Below are positions 1-7,443 of a stretch of DNA of 64,000 nucleotides, piece after piece. Each line of letters starts with the position of its first letter. Positions within the stretch are counted from its first letter, which is position 1. This stretch comes from Sphingomonas abietis. Its GTDB lineage: Bacteria; Pseudomonadota; Alphaproteobacteria; Sphingomonadales; Sphingomonadaceae. The notes beneath the pieces were generated by a model. That model made no database searches and was not told where the DNA came from. It saw only the letters and a list, made by a program, of their open reading frames with translations. The stretch lies in the NCBI RefSeq assembly GCF_027625475.1, contig NZ_CP115174.1, positions 434,001-498,000 of the forward strand, read 5' to 3'. A program made the position numbers and the translations under genes.

Positions 1-363
1 GCCGGCCTGCGCCACCGGCTCGACGCGCAGGGGGCCGAGCATCACGTGGCGGCAGGCGACGTGCTGATCGATCTCGATAGGCGCCGGGTTACCAGGGCCG
101 GCGAGGAGGTGCATCTGGCACCCAAGGAATATGGCGTGCTGGCCCTGCTCGCCGCGCGGCCCGATCGGGTGCTGAGCCACGCCCAGATCCTGCGCGACGT
201 ATGGGGGCCGGCACAGGCCGACCGGGTGGAGTATCTCCGCATCGTGGTGCGGGCGCTGCGCCAGAAGCTGGAGGCGGACCCGGCGCGACCGGCGCTGATC
301 GTCAACGAACTCGGCGTCGGCTACCGGCTGCGGCCGGAACCCGCCGTTTCCAGCAAGCCGTAG
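1..363 (+). CDS. kdpE: KdpE-like response regulator, C-terminal part (cut by window edge)
   Basis: The frame is open from base 1, so the gene begins upstream and only the last 120 codons are here. The piece is an OmpR/PhoB-type winged-helix DNA-binding domain. It runs from a short beta region (DVLIDLDRRRV) through the recognition-helix region (EYLRIVVRALRQKLE) to the wing motif GVGYRLRPE near the end. The segment HLAPKEYGVLALLA and the phrase VWGPAQ closely resemble KdpE, which turns on the potassium pump operon kdpFABC when phosphorylated by KdpD. The receiver domain and the expected kdpD partner would lie to the left and cannot be seen. An internal GTG at 46 is not a credible start because the coding frame continues upstream. 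KdpE is the best match; another OmpR-family regulator is possible. Confidence 0.8.
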   Translation, partial: AGLRHRLDAQGAEHHVAAGDVLIDLDRRRVTRAGEEVHLAPKEYGVLALLAARPDRVLSHAQILRDVWGPAQADRVEYLRIVVRALRQKLEADPARPALIVNELGVGYRLRPEPAVSSKP

Positions 364-388
364 CGGCAACCGCCAGAGGCCAGTGCGA

Positions 389-808
389 TCATTCCTGCGG
401 TGGCGGACCACCCCAGCGATGGCGCGACCCCATGCCATGGCTGACCCGCTCGATCGCGTCGAAGCGGGCCTGCTGATCGGGATTCAGGCTTGCGCGAAAA
501 TGCTGGGCCGCTTCGATGCGCGCCTGCATCTGGGCCGCATCAGGTGGACCATGGCGATCGCCGCCATCGCCATGGTCGCCGTCCTGCCTGTCGCCGCGCG
601 GCGGGGGCGCTACGGCCTGCAGATACGCTTCGAGTGCCGGCCGCTGCTGCGGGGCCAGCCCGAGGAGGAGCGTCATGTCGTCGGCGCGGCTACCTGCCTG
701 TTGCGGCGAGCCCATGCCGGGCGCCGGCGGCGGCGAGTCGCCGGCGATGGCGGTGCCGGCGAGAAGAGCCGACGCGATGAGCGCGGCGAGCAGAGGTGAG
801 CGCATCAA
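389..808 (-). CDS. Spy/CpxP-like periplasmic protein
   Basis: Encodes about 139 residues with a clear signal peptide (basic MMRS start, then a hydrophobic stretch ending near AIAG). The mature part is rich in His, Pro, Gln and Asp. Its helical segments fit the LTxxQ pattern of Spy/CpxP proteins: LGLAPQQRPALEAYL and SLNPDQQARFDAIERV. Family members are periplasmic chaperones or metal/stress sensors that dampen Cpx-type envelope signalling. The gene diverges from the OmpR-type regulator and kinase at 920-2967, the usual place for a target or modulator of such a pair, so co-regulation is likely (inference). Two adjacent ATG codons (808 and 805) could both serve as start. The His/Asp-rich middle (GDRQDGDHGDGGDRHG) may bind metal. 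Confidence 0.65.
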   Translation of the reverse strand: MMRSPLLAALIASALLAGTAIAGDSPPPAPGMGSPQQAGSRADDMTLLLGLAPQQRPALEAYLQAVAPPPRGDRQDGDHGDGGDRHGPPDAAQMQARIEAAQHFRASLNPDQQARFDAIERVSHGMGSRHRWGGPPPQE

Positions 809-919
809 TCGTTCCCCAGACGTGAACGGCGTAGCTTGCCGGTCATTGTGTCAGGCGAATGTCTGCGCGCGAGCACCGTTGAAATCCTCTGCACACATCG
901 TAGCGGCATGCGCTACGAC

Positions 920-1657
920 ATGACCATGGCTGCCGCACTCGCCGATCGCCCCGCCAATGCGCTCGCCCACCTGCTGGTGGTGGACGATGATGCCGGTATC
1001 CGGGTTCTGCTGGCCGAGCGGCTGGGGGCCTATGGCTATCACGTCACCACTGCGGCCAGCGTGATCGAGATGGATCGGGTGCTGGCGCGCGGCGGCATCG
1101 ATCTGATCCTGCTCGATGTGATGATGCCGGGGGAAGACGGCTTGTCCGCCTGTCGCCGGCTGGTCGAGGATAATGGTCCGCCGGTGATCATCCTCTCGGC
1201 GCTCGGGGATGAGCAGGATCGCATCGTCGGGCTGGAGATCGGCGCCGATCATTATCTGTCCAAGCCGTGCAGCCCGCGCGAGATCCTCGCCCATGTGCGC
1301 GCGCTGCTGCGCCGGCAGCAGATCGCCGAGGTCGAGGAGGTGCGGCGGGGGTTCAGCTTTCTGGGTTGGCGGATGGATATCGACACCCACGAACTGCTCG
1401 ATCCCGATGGCGTTCTCGTCCACCTGTCGGATGGCGAGTTCGCGGTTTTGCGCGCCTTCGTCGAGCATCCGCGCCGGGTGCTGACCCGCGAGGCGCTGCT
1501 CCATGCCGCGCGCGGGCCGGATTCGGATGCGTTCGATCGCGCGATCGACGTGCAGGTGAGCCGGCTGCGGCGCAAGCTGCGGGGCAATGACAGCGATCTG
1601 ATCCGCACCGTGCGGAACGAAGGCTATCTGTTCGTGCCCAAGGTCGTGCCGACGTGA
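920..1657 (+). CDS. OmpR-family response regulator
   Basis: A 245-residue two-domain regulator. The receiver has the acidic pocket VDDD at about residues 21-24, the phospho-acceptor Asp66 in LILLDVMMPG, and the conserved Lys in LSKPCSPRE. The C-terminal winged helix includes SRLRRKLR and ends with a GYLF wing. ATG codons at 908, 920 and 926 are all usable and no clear ribosome site separates them; 920 gives a normal N-terminus. A TTG at 836 opens the same frame but adds non-conserved residues. The stop codon overlaps the kinase start (GTGA), so the two are translationally coupled. The divergent Spy-like gene suggests envelope-stress control like CpxR, but OmpR-type sensing of metals or acid is equally possible. 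Confidence 0.85.
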   Translation: MTMAAALADRPANALAHLLVVDDDAGIRVLLAERLGAYGYHVTTAASVIEMDRVLARGGIDLILLDVMMPGEDGLSACRRLVEDNGPPVIILSALGDEQDRIVGLEIGADHYLSKPCSPREILAHVRALLRRQQIAEVEEVRRGFSFLGWRMDIDTHELLDPDGVLVHLSDGEFAVLRAFVEHPRRVLTREALLHAARGPDSDAFDRAIDVQVSRLRRKLRGNDSDLIRTVRNEGYLFVPKVVPT

Positions 1658-2967
1658 GAGGACGGGGGGGGATCATCAGGCCGCCGCTGTTCCTGCGGAT
1701 CTTCGGCGTGATGCTGGTATCGCTGATCTGTGCGCAGTTGCTCGATTTCGGCCTGTTGCTGACGGTGCCGCCGCCGACGCCGCGGCTCTATTCGATCGCC
1801 GAAGTCGCGCAGCTGCTCCGCGGTGCGGCACCGGATACGGAAATCTACCGGGTTTCCGAAAGCATGACGCCGCCGCCCGACGACGACGATACCCATGCCG
1901 ATCGCCTGCGCAGGCTGCTGGCAGAACGGCTCGAGGTCTCGACCGCCGACGTCCATCTCGATTTCGAGCGCCCGCCCTTGTTCCTGGGGCCGCCGATGCG
2001 GCGCTTCCGGCCGCCCGACGGCGCCGGGCGGGAATTGCTGTTCGGCCGGTTCAGCGCCGCCTATCACCTCCCCGGCGGCGCCTGGCGGATCGTCAAGCCG
2101 GCGCCGCATGGCATCGAGCCCTGGCACTGGCGGATGCTGCTGTGGCTGTTCGGGCTGCTGCTGGCGGTCGCGCCGTTCGCGTGGCTGGTATCCCGGCGGG
2201 TGGCGCAGCCGATCGGGCTGTTCGCCGTCGCAGCCGAGCGCTTGGGGCGCGATCCCCGCGCCGAACCGCTGCCGCTGGACGGCCCTGTCGAGGTGGCGAC
2301 CGCGGCGCTGGTGTTCAACGAGATGCAGGCCCGTATCCGTCGCTACGTCGATGACCGCGTCACCATGGCCGCGGCGATGGCGCATGACCTGCGCACGCCG
2401 CTGATGCGCCTGTCGCTGCGGGTTGAAAAAGCGGGTGCGGATGTGCGGCCGGCGATGGAGGCCGATATCGCCGAGATGAACGAGATGATCGGTGCCGCGC
2501 TGGCCTTCGTCCGCGATACCGCCCGGCCGCCGCGCCGGCAGCGGCTGAGCCTGCGCGCGCTGGTCGAAAGCGTGGCGGACGAGATGGTGGACCTGGGCGC
2601 CGACGTGACGGTGGAATTGGGCGACGATATCGTCATCGATGCCGATATCGCCGGCCTCAAGTCGCTGTTCGCCAATCTCATCGGCAATGCGATCGCCTAT
2701 GCCGGGCAGGCGCGGGTACGGATGTCCCGCCCGGATGGCCATGCCTTGATCGAAGTGGCGGACGACGGGCCGGGCTTGCCGGACGATCTGCTGGAGCGGG
2801 CATTCGAGCCTTTCTTCCGCGCCGAACCGTCCCGCAATCGCGAAACCGGGGGGAGCGGCCTCGGTCTTGCCAGTGCGAGGGCGGTGGCTCGCGCGCATGG
2901 TGGCGACGTCACCTTGCGCAACCGGGCCGGGGGCGGTCTGCTCGCCCGCGTGCTGCTGCCGCTTTGA
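1654..2967 (+). CDS. Sensor histidine kinase (EnvZ/CpxA type)
   Basis: A 437-residue inner-membrane kinase and the partner of the preceding regulator. A first membrane segment (about 15-38) is followed by a Pro- and Asp-rich periplasmic region with runs of PPP and DDDD. A second membrane segment (about 160-180) leads to a HAMP linker (SRRVAQPIGLF). The dimerisation/phosphorylation helix carries AHDLRTPLMRL with the phospho-accepting His244. The ATP-binding domain shows an N box (NLIGNAIAYA), a G1 box (DDGPGLPD) and a G2 box (GGSGLGLA). The GTG start overlaps the regulator's stop. The signal cannot be read from sequence; acidic repeats in the sensor loop could bind cations (inference). Confidence 0.88.
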   Translation: MRGRGGIIRPPLFLRIFGVMLVSLICAQLLDFGLLLTVPPPTPRLYSIAEVAQLLRGAAPDTEIYRVSESMTPPPDDDDTHADRLRRLLAERLEVSTADVHLDFERPPLFLGPPMRRFRPPDGAGRELLFGRFSAAYHLPGGAWRIVKPAPHGIEPWHWRMLLWLFGLLLAVAPFAWLVSRRVAQPIGLFAVAAERLGRDPRAEPLPLDGPVEVATAALVFNEMQARIRRYVDDRVTMAAAMAHDLRTPLMRLSLRVEKAGADVRPAMEADIAEMNEMIGAALAFVRDTARPPRRQRLSLRALVESVADEMVDLGADVTVELGDDIVIDADIAGLKSLFANLIGNAIAYAGQARVRMSRPDGHALIEVADDGPGLPDDLLERAFEPFFRAEPSRNRETGGSGLGLASARAVARAHGGDVTLRNRAGGGLLARVLLPL

Positions 2968-3031
2968 CAGGAGCGGTGGGCAGGCTATCGCCGATATGAG
3001 TGCCTCGAACGGGCCATCAAAGGGAATCGAC

Positions 3032-3799
3032 ATGCGGACGGTTTGTGTATGCTTGGGCGCCGTGCTTCTGGCCGGGGTTGCGCTCGCCGATCCGCCTGTC
3101 ACCGCGCCCACCGCATTGCCCGCCGGTACGCAGCCGGCCGCGGCCGCAACGCCGTCCGTCGCCACGCCCGGCGCGGACATCACCGTGAACGGTGCGGCGC
3201 CGACGATGGCGCAGCTCGGCGGCGGCCATATCTTCATCAGCCCGATGGGCGAGCCCTATCATACGCAGGGCGGCGTGTCGGCGGCTGAGCAATGGTTTCG
3301 CGACGCCGATGCCAATCATGACAATCGCATCACCCCGCAGGAGTTTCAGGAAGACGCCATGCGCTTCTTCGCGACGCTCGACGTCGATCATAATCATCTG
3401 ATCGAGCCGGACGAGATCGACCGCTACGAAAGTGACGTTGCGCCGGAAATCCGCGTGATCAGCACCTATGGCGATCCGACCCTCGCCAAGACCGACGACG
3501 ACGGCAACGTCACCGATCCGCCCTATCCGAGCCGCATCGGCGCCGGCCGCTTCGGTTTCCTCGATGCGCCGGAGCCGGTCGTGTCGGCCGATCTCAATTT
3601 CGATCGCGCGATCAGCGAGCAGGAGTTCGAGACGGTGGCGCTGCGCCGCTTCAAGATGCTGGACGTCAATGGCGACGGCGTGATCACGCGAGACGAGCTG
3701 CCGCGTCTCGATGTCCATCCCGAGCGGCGCAACGGGCGTGGCAATCGCTTCGGCCAGGGCGGCGGCCATCATCACGGGCATGGCGGCGCCGGCGACTGA
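3032..3799 (+). CDS. Secreted EF-hand protein
   Basis: Encodes 255 residues with an N-terminal signal peptide (MRTVCVCLGAVLLAGVALA). The ATG at 3032 follows an AAAGGGA ribosome site and is preferred over upstream in-frame starts. Four EF-hand-like loops occur as two pairs: DADANHDNRITPQEF, DVDHNHLIEPDEI, ADLNFDRAISEQEF and DVNGDGVITRDEL. The fourth is the most canonical. The tail is Gly/His/Arg-rich (GGGHHHGHGG), suggesting metal binding. EF-hand proteins of this layout are common in sphingomonads and probably act as periplasmic calcium buffers or sensors; no specific partner is known. The gene lies 64 bases after the kinase gene on the same strand and may share its transcript or regulon. Confidence 0.8.
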   Translation: MRTVCVCLGAVLLAGVALADPPVTAPTALPAGTQPAAAATPSVATPGADITVNGAAPTMAQLGGGHIFISPMGEPYHTQGGVSAAEQWFRDADANHDNRITPQEFQEDAMRFFATLDVDHNHLIEPDEIDRYESDVAPEIRVISTYGDPTLAKTDDDGNVTDPPYPSRIGAGRFGFLDAPEPVVSADLNFDRAISEQEFETVALRRFKMLDVNGDGVITRDELPRLDVHPERRNGRGNRFGQGGGHHHGHGGAGD

Positions 3800-3801
3800 C
3801 C

Positions 3802-3975
3802 TCAGGCGAGGACGGCCGAGAGGAACCAGATTCGGGTCGCCTGCGTCCGCATGATCGGCGCGCGGCAATAGCGGCAGACGCCGCGATGCACGTCCCCGTC
3901 GCATTGCTTGTGGGCAGGGACGGGGGTGTGGCGGCCGATGCGGCAGCGCTCGGCGCGGGTCAGCTTCTGGGGCAC
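3802..3975 (-). CDS. Small Cys-rich (zinc-ribbon-like) protein, 57 aa
   Basis: A GTG-started reading frame with a good ribosome site (GGAGAG, seven bases upstream) encodes 57 residues. The N-terminal part has Cys11 (RAERCRIGRH) and Cys25 (HKQCDGD). A CRYC pair (Cys34, Cys37) follows, and a basic and hydrophobic tail ends in RIWFLSAVLA. The spacing of Cys and His residues suggests a zinc ribbon. It ends two bases past the EF-hand stop codon, so the two genes converge head-on with no room for a terminator. I recognise the general pattern of a small conserved sphingomonad protein but know no function. Codon use (GC-rich third positions) supports coding. Confidence 0.6.
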   Translation of the reverse strand: MPQKLTRAERCRIGRHTPVPAHKQCDGDVHRGVCRYCRAPIMRTQATRIWFLSAVLA

Positions 3976-4037
3976 GGCTCTCTCCTTCGTCAGGGAGAGG
4001 ACTTGGTCGCCGCGCTTTTCCCTTGGATGTCGCTTTG

Positions 4038-4940
4038 TTACAGCGCCGTCCGGCCCGGTTGCCTGCCATCCAGCATCGCGATGATCGCCGAGAAGTCCCG
4101 TGCGCCGGCGCCGGCATTGACGAACGCCTGGTAGAGCGCGGCGGCGGCCGCGCCCATCGGCACCGCGGCATCGACGCCCTGGGCAGCCACCATCGCCAGC
4201 TTCAGATCCTTGAGCATCAACCCGGCCGCGAAGCCGCCTTCATAGCCGCGATCGGCGGGGCTTTGCGGGCCGACGCCGGGCAGCGGGCAATAGCTGGTCA
4301 GCGACCAGCTCTGGCCGGAGGCCTGGGACGCGATGTCGTAGAATTTCTGCGGATCGAGGCCGAGCCGCAGCGCCAGCGCCAGCGCTTCGCAGGTGGCGAT
4401 CATCTGGCTGCCGAGGATCATGTTGTTGCAGATCTTGGCGGCCTGCCCGTCACCCGCCGCGCCGGCATGGATCACCGCCTTGCCCATCTGGGCGAGGATC
4501 GGCGCGGCCCGGGCGAAAGCGGCATCCGGGCCGCCGACCATGAAGGTGAGGGTGCCGGCCTGGGCGGCGGCGATCCCGCCCGAGACGGGGGCATCGACCA
4601 TGGCGAAGCCGCGGTCGGAGGCCGTCGCTGCGACGGCGCGCGCGGTGGCGACGTCGATCGTCGAACAATCGACGAGCAGGGTGCCGGGCGTCGCGGCGGC
4701 GAACAGCTGATCGCCATAGACTGCCGCGACGTGCGTGCCGGCGGGCAGCATGGTGATGACGGCATCGGCGCCGAGGCAGGCCTCCCCGGCGGCCGCCACG
4801 ATCGTGCAGCCGCCGTCGCGCGCGCGCGCCAGTGCCGAGTCCGCCAGATCGAACGCGATCACCTCATGGCCGGCCTTCACCAGGTTGAGCGCCATGCCGC
4901 CGCCCATATTGCCGAGGCCGATGAAACCGATGCGTGCCAT
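4038..4940 (-). CDS. mmsB: 3-hydroxyisobutyrate dehydrogenase
   Basis: A 300-residue NAD-dependent enzyme that oxidises 3-hydroxyisobutyrate to methylmalonate semialdehyde in valine breakdown. The N-terminal Rossmann fold has the dinucleotide motif GLGNMG (residues 8-13). The substrate loop DAPVSGGIAAAQAGTL (about 117-131) and the catalytic Lys169 in AAKICNNMILG are present, and the length is normal for the family. The start ATG at 4940 follows a GGAT/GAGGAT-rich leader; the longer frame upstream adds a non-conserved acidic segment. It is the last gene of the minus-strand operon mmsA, acyl-CoA dehydrogenase, enoyl-CoA hydratase, mmsB, which gives a consecutive set of valine catabolic steps. 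Confidence 0.93.
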   Translation of the reverse strand: MARIGFIGLGNMGGGMALNLVKAGHEVIAFDLADSALARARDGGCTIVAAAGEACLGADAVITMLPAGTHVAAVYGDQLFAAATPGTLLVDCSTIDVATARAVAATASDRGFAMVDAPVSGGIAAAQAGTLTFMVGGPDAAFARAAPILAQMGKAVIHAGAAGDGQAAKICNNMILGSQMIATCEALALALRLGLDPQKFYDIASQASGQSWSLTSYCPLPGVGPQSPADRGYEGGFAAGLMLKDLKLAMVAAQGVDAAVPMGAAAAALYQAFVNAGAGARDFSAIIAMLDGRQPGRTAL

Positions 4941-5037
4941 ATCCTCATCCTCTCGCTTGTCGTCGTCCTGATCGGGATCAGCATCCAAAGCCCGGGATAT
5001 TCCCCTTGTGGCTCTGGATGGGAGCGCTGCTATCCGG

Positions 5038-5817
5038 TCACTGGCCCTTCCAGGCGCCCAGCCGCTTCTCGACGAAGGCGCTCATGCCCTCGGCCTTGTC
5101 CTCGGTGGCGAACAGCCCGGCGAACAGCCGGCGCTCGAACAGTATGCCTTGCGCGAGCGTGGTCTCGAAGGCGGCGTTGACCATCTCCTTGTTGGCGATG
5201 GCGGCGAGCGGCGGCATCGCCGCGATCGCCTGCGCGGTCTTGAGCGCCTCCTCGATCAGCTGGTCGGCGGGGACGACGCGCGCGACGAGATTGGCGCGCT
5301 CGGCCTCCTCGGCGGCCATCATCCGGCCGGTGAGGCACATCTCCATCGCCTTGGCCTTGCCGATCGCGCGGGTCAGGCGCTGCGATCCGCCCATGCCGGG
5401 GGCGACGCCGAGCTTGATCTCGGGCTGGCCGAACTTGGCGGTATCGGCGGCGATGATGAAATCGCACATCATCGCGACCTCGCAGCCGCCGCCGAGCGCG
5501 AAACCGGCGACCGCCGCGATGATCGGCTTGCGGGTGCGGGTGAAATCCTCCCAGCCGGCGAAGAAATTGGCGGCATAGGCCTGGGCGAAGCCCATCTGCT
5601 CCATCTGCTTGATGTCGGCGCCGGCCGCGAACGCCTTTTCGCTGCCGGTGACGATCATGCAGCGCTGTTCGGGGTCGGCGTCATAGGCGCGCGATGCCGC
5701 CACCATGTCGGCCAGCACCTGCGAGTTGAGCGCGTTCAGCGCCTGCGGGCGGTTGATCCGCACCAGCGTGACGGCGCCATGCCGCTCGATCAGCAGGGTT
5801 TCGTAGGGTTCACTCAT
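5038..5817 (-). CDS. Enoyl-CoA hydratase (valine pathway)
   Basis: A 259-residue crotonase-fold protein. The oxyanion-hole segment is [15 protein letters not shown]. Both catalytic glutamates of true hydratases are present: Glu113 in GGGCE and Glu133 in [13 protein letters not shown]. It probably hydrates methacrylyl-CoA, although 2-enoyl-CoA substrates in general are possible. A separate 3-hydroxyisobutyryl-CoA hydrolase, needed to feed MmsB, is not seen next to it. The ATG overlaps the stop of the preceding acyl-CoA dehydrogenase (ATGA), showing tight operon coupling. Confidence 0.88.
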   Translation of the reverse strand: MSEPYETLLIERHGAVTLVRINRPQALNALNSQVLADMVAASRAYDADPEQRCMIVTGSEKAFAAGADIKQMEQMGFAQAYAANFFAGWEDFTRTRKPIIAAVAGFALGGGCEVAMMCDFIIAADTAKFGQPEIKLGVAPGMGGSQRLTRAIGKAKAMEMCLTGRMMAAEEAERANLVARVVPADQLIEEALKTAQAIAAMPPLAAIANKEMVNAAFETTLAQGILFERRLFAGLFATEDKAEGMSAFVEKRLGAWKGQ

Positions 5818-6959
5818 TGCTTCATCAACTCCCGTGCGATGATCATCTTCATGACCTCGTTGGTGCCTTCGAGAATGCGGTGGACCCGTAGGTCGCGCCA
5901 CAATTTCTCGATCGGATAATCCTGCAGATAGCCATAGCCGCCGAACATCTGGAGCGCGCGGTCAACCACCGATGATCCGGTGTCGGTGGCCAGCCGCTTG
6001 GCCATCGCCGCGAACCTGGTCTTGTCGTGGGCGCCGGCGGTCACCTTCGCCGCCGCCATGTAGAGCAGGGCGCGCGCCGCTTCCAGTTCGGTCGCCATGT
6101 CGGCCAGCCCGAATTGCGTGTTCTGGAAATCGACGATGCGCGTGCCGAACTGGCGTCGCTCCGCGGTGTATGTCAGCGCCTCGTCGAGCGCGCGCTGGGC
6201 GCCGCCGAGCGAGCAGGCGCCGATGTTGAGCCGGCCACCGTCGAGGCCGGACATCGCGATCCGGAAGCCCTCGCCCTCGCCGCCGACCCGATTCTCCACC
6301 GGCACGCGCACGCCATCGAAATTGACCTGCGCGGTTGGCTGCGAGCGCCAGCCGAGCTTCCTCTCATTGGCGCCGAAGCTGACGCCCGCCATGTCCTTCT
6401 CGATGACGAGGCAGGAGATGCCCTTGGGGCCGTCCGCGCCGGTGCGGACCATGACGAGATAGATCTCGTTCTCGCCGCCGCCCGAGATGAAGGCCTTGGA
6501 GCCGGTGACGACATAATGGTCGCCATCCCTCACCGCCTTCGTCTTGAGCGCGGCGGCGTCGGAGCCGGAACCGGGCTCGGTCAGGCAATAGGAGGCGATG
6601 GTGTCGCACGTCACCAGCGAGGGCAGATAGCGGGCCTTCACCGCCTCGCCGCCGAACGTGTCGATCATCCACGATGCCATGTTGTGGATCGAGATGAACG
6701 CGCTGGTGGACGGGCAGCCATAGGCCATCGCCTCCATGATCAGCGCCGATTCGAGCCGGCCCAGCCCGATGCCGCCGGATTCCTCCGACACGTAGATCGC
6801 GCCGAAGCCCAGCTCGGCCGCGGCCTTCACGGTATCGCGCGGGAAGATGTGATGCTCATCCCACTCGGCGGCGAACGGCGTGATCGCGTCGGCGGTGAAG
6901 CGGCGCGCCAGCTCCTGGATGGCGCGCTGGTCTTCGGTGAGGTCGAATTGGTCGGTCAT
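5814..6959 (-). CDS. Isobutyryl-CoA dehydrogenase-like acyl-CoA dehydrogenase
   Basis: A 381-residue FAD-dependent acyl-CoA dehydrogenase. It has the FAD/substrate motif [19 protein letters not shown] (about 124-142), the [11 protein letters not shown] segment, and the C-terminal catalytic glutamate in [11 protein letters not shown] (about residue 364). Position between mmsA and an enoyl-CoA hydratase points to the oxidation of isobutyryl-CoA to methacrylyl-CoA. The start at 6959 gives the family N-terminus ([16 protein letters not shown]); two in-frame upstream starts only add poorly conserved residues. The 484-base gap to mmsA, unusual inside an operon, is filled by the GIY-YIG cassette at 6988-7422. 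Confidence 0.9.
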   Translation of the reverse strand: MTDQFDLTEDQRAIQELARRFTADAITPFAAEWDEHHIFPRDTVKAAAELGFGAIYVSEESGGIGLGRLESALIMEAMAYGCPSTSAFISIHNMASWMIDTFGGEAVKARYLPSLVTCDTIASYCLTEPGSGSDAAALKTKAVRDGDHYVVTGSKAFISGGGENEIYLVMVRTGADGPKGISCLVIEKDMAGVSFGANERKLGWRSQPTAQVNFDGVRVPVENRVGGEGEGFRIAMSGLDGGRLNIGACSLGGAQRALDEALTYTAERRQFGTRIVDFQNTQFGLADMATELEAARALLYMAAAKVTAGAHDKTRFAAMAKRLATDTGSSVVDRALQMFGGYGYLQDYPIEKLWRDLRVHRILEGTNEVMKMIIARELMKQ

Positions 6960-6987
6960 CGGCTCTTGCCGCATCCTCTCTCTTGTC

Positions 6988-7020
6988 GTCATGTTGACGA
7001 AGGTCAGCATCCAGACACGC
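6988..7020. repeat. REP-like hairpin repeat (family A, solo copy)
   Basis: A 33-base unit beginning GTCATGTTGAC and ending in CCAGACACGC. Its core forms a stem ATGTTGAC/GTCAGCAT, with one G-T pair. It matches 29 of 33 bases of the unit at 7334-7366 in the same orientation. The differences at positions 6 and 21 are a G/C versus C/G swap that keeps the stem paired. It lies eight bases upstream of the GIY-YIG start codon. Confidence 0.8.
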
Positions 7021-7028
7021 TACGCCCG

Positions 7029-7343
7029 ATGATCGAACGCCATCCCTGCGTCTACATCCTCGCCAGCGGCCGTCATGGCACGCTGTATGTCGGTGTAACG
7101 TCGAACCTGCTCGGTCGGCTGCACCAGCATCGTAGCGGCGGCATTCCCGGCTTCACATCGCGCTACCATGTGCATCGTCTCGTCCATTATGAAGTTGCCG
7201 ATACGATGGAGGCCGCCATCGCGCGTGAAAAGCAGTTGAAGAACTGGCATCGCGACTGGAAGGCGGCCTTGATAGAGCGGTCCAACCCGCTGTGGGACGA
7301 TTTGTCGCCCAGCCTCGGCCTTCCGCCCTTCTTGTCATCCTGA
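7029..7343 (+). CDS. GIY-YIG family small endonuclease
   Basis: A 104-residue single-domain GIY-YIG nuclease. Key positions visible are Tyr9 (VYIL), Tyr20 (LYVGVTSNL), Arg30 and His34 (RLHQHR), the metal-binding Glu67 (AREKQLKNW) and Asn86 (RSNPLWDDL). All active-site positions appear intact. Proteins of this short UPF0213/UvrC-domain type are of unknown function. The gene runs antisense to the valine operon and fills most of the gap between mmsA and the acyl-CoA dehydrogenase gene. It is flanked by family-A hairpin repeats at 6988-7020 and 7334-7422, and its stop codon lies inside the second repeat, so gene and repeat appear to have travelled or evolved together. No convincing ribosome site is visible. 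Confidence 0.88.
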   Translation: MIERHPCVYILASGRHGTLYVGVTSNLLGRLHQHRSGGIPGFTSRYHVHRLVHYEVADTMEAAIAREKQLKNWHRDWKAALIERSNPLWDDLSPSLGLPPFLSS

Positions 7344-7422
7344 CGAAGGTCAGGATCCAGACGCGCAGCCGCCTGGCGGAGCGAGGCTGCGCGTCTGGAT
7401 GCTGAACCAAGTTCAGCATGAC
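7334..7422. repeat. REPIN-like palindrome (family A, paired hairpins)
   Basis: An 89-base imperfect palindrome made of two units in inverted orientation (7334-7370 and 7385-7422) around a 14-base spacer. The outer arms pair over the ACGCGCAGCC/GGCTGCGCGT segment. Each arm also folds on itself: stem ATCCTGAC/GTCAGGAT on the left, ATGCTGAAC/GTTCAGCAT on the right. The two arms use different bases in their stems but both pair perfectly. It ends 22 bases before the mmsA stop codon and could also act as a transcript-stabilising or attenuating structure within the operon. Confidence 0.85.
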
Positions 7423-7443
7423 GGAAAAGACGGACGAGACACT

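Noticed and set aside
836..919. TTG start extending the OmpR-type regulator upstream
   Set aside because: The added 28 residues are not part of the receiver fold, and ATG codons at 908-926 give a normal N-terminus.
1624..3237. Minus-strand 537-codon frame opposite the histidine kinase
   Set aside because: A shadow frame covering two clear plus-strand genes.
3192..3401. Alternative plus-strand frame inside the EF-hand gene
   Set aside because: It is out of frame with a gene that has a signal peptide and four EF-hand loops.
6988..7422. CRISPR-like reading of the repeats
   Set aside because: Only three units, in mixed orientation, with no regular spacers and no cas genes.
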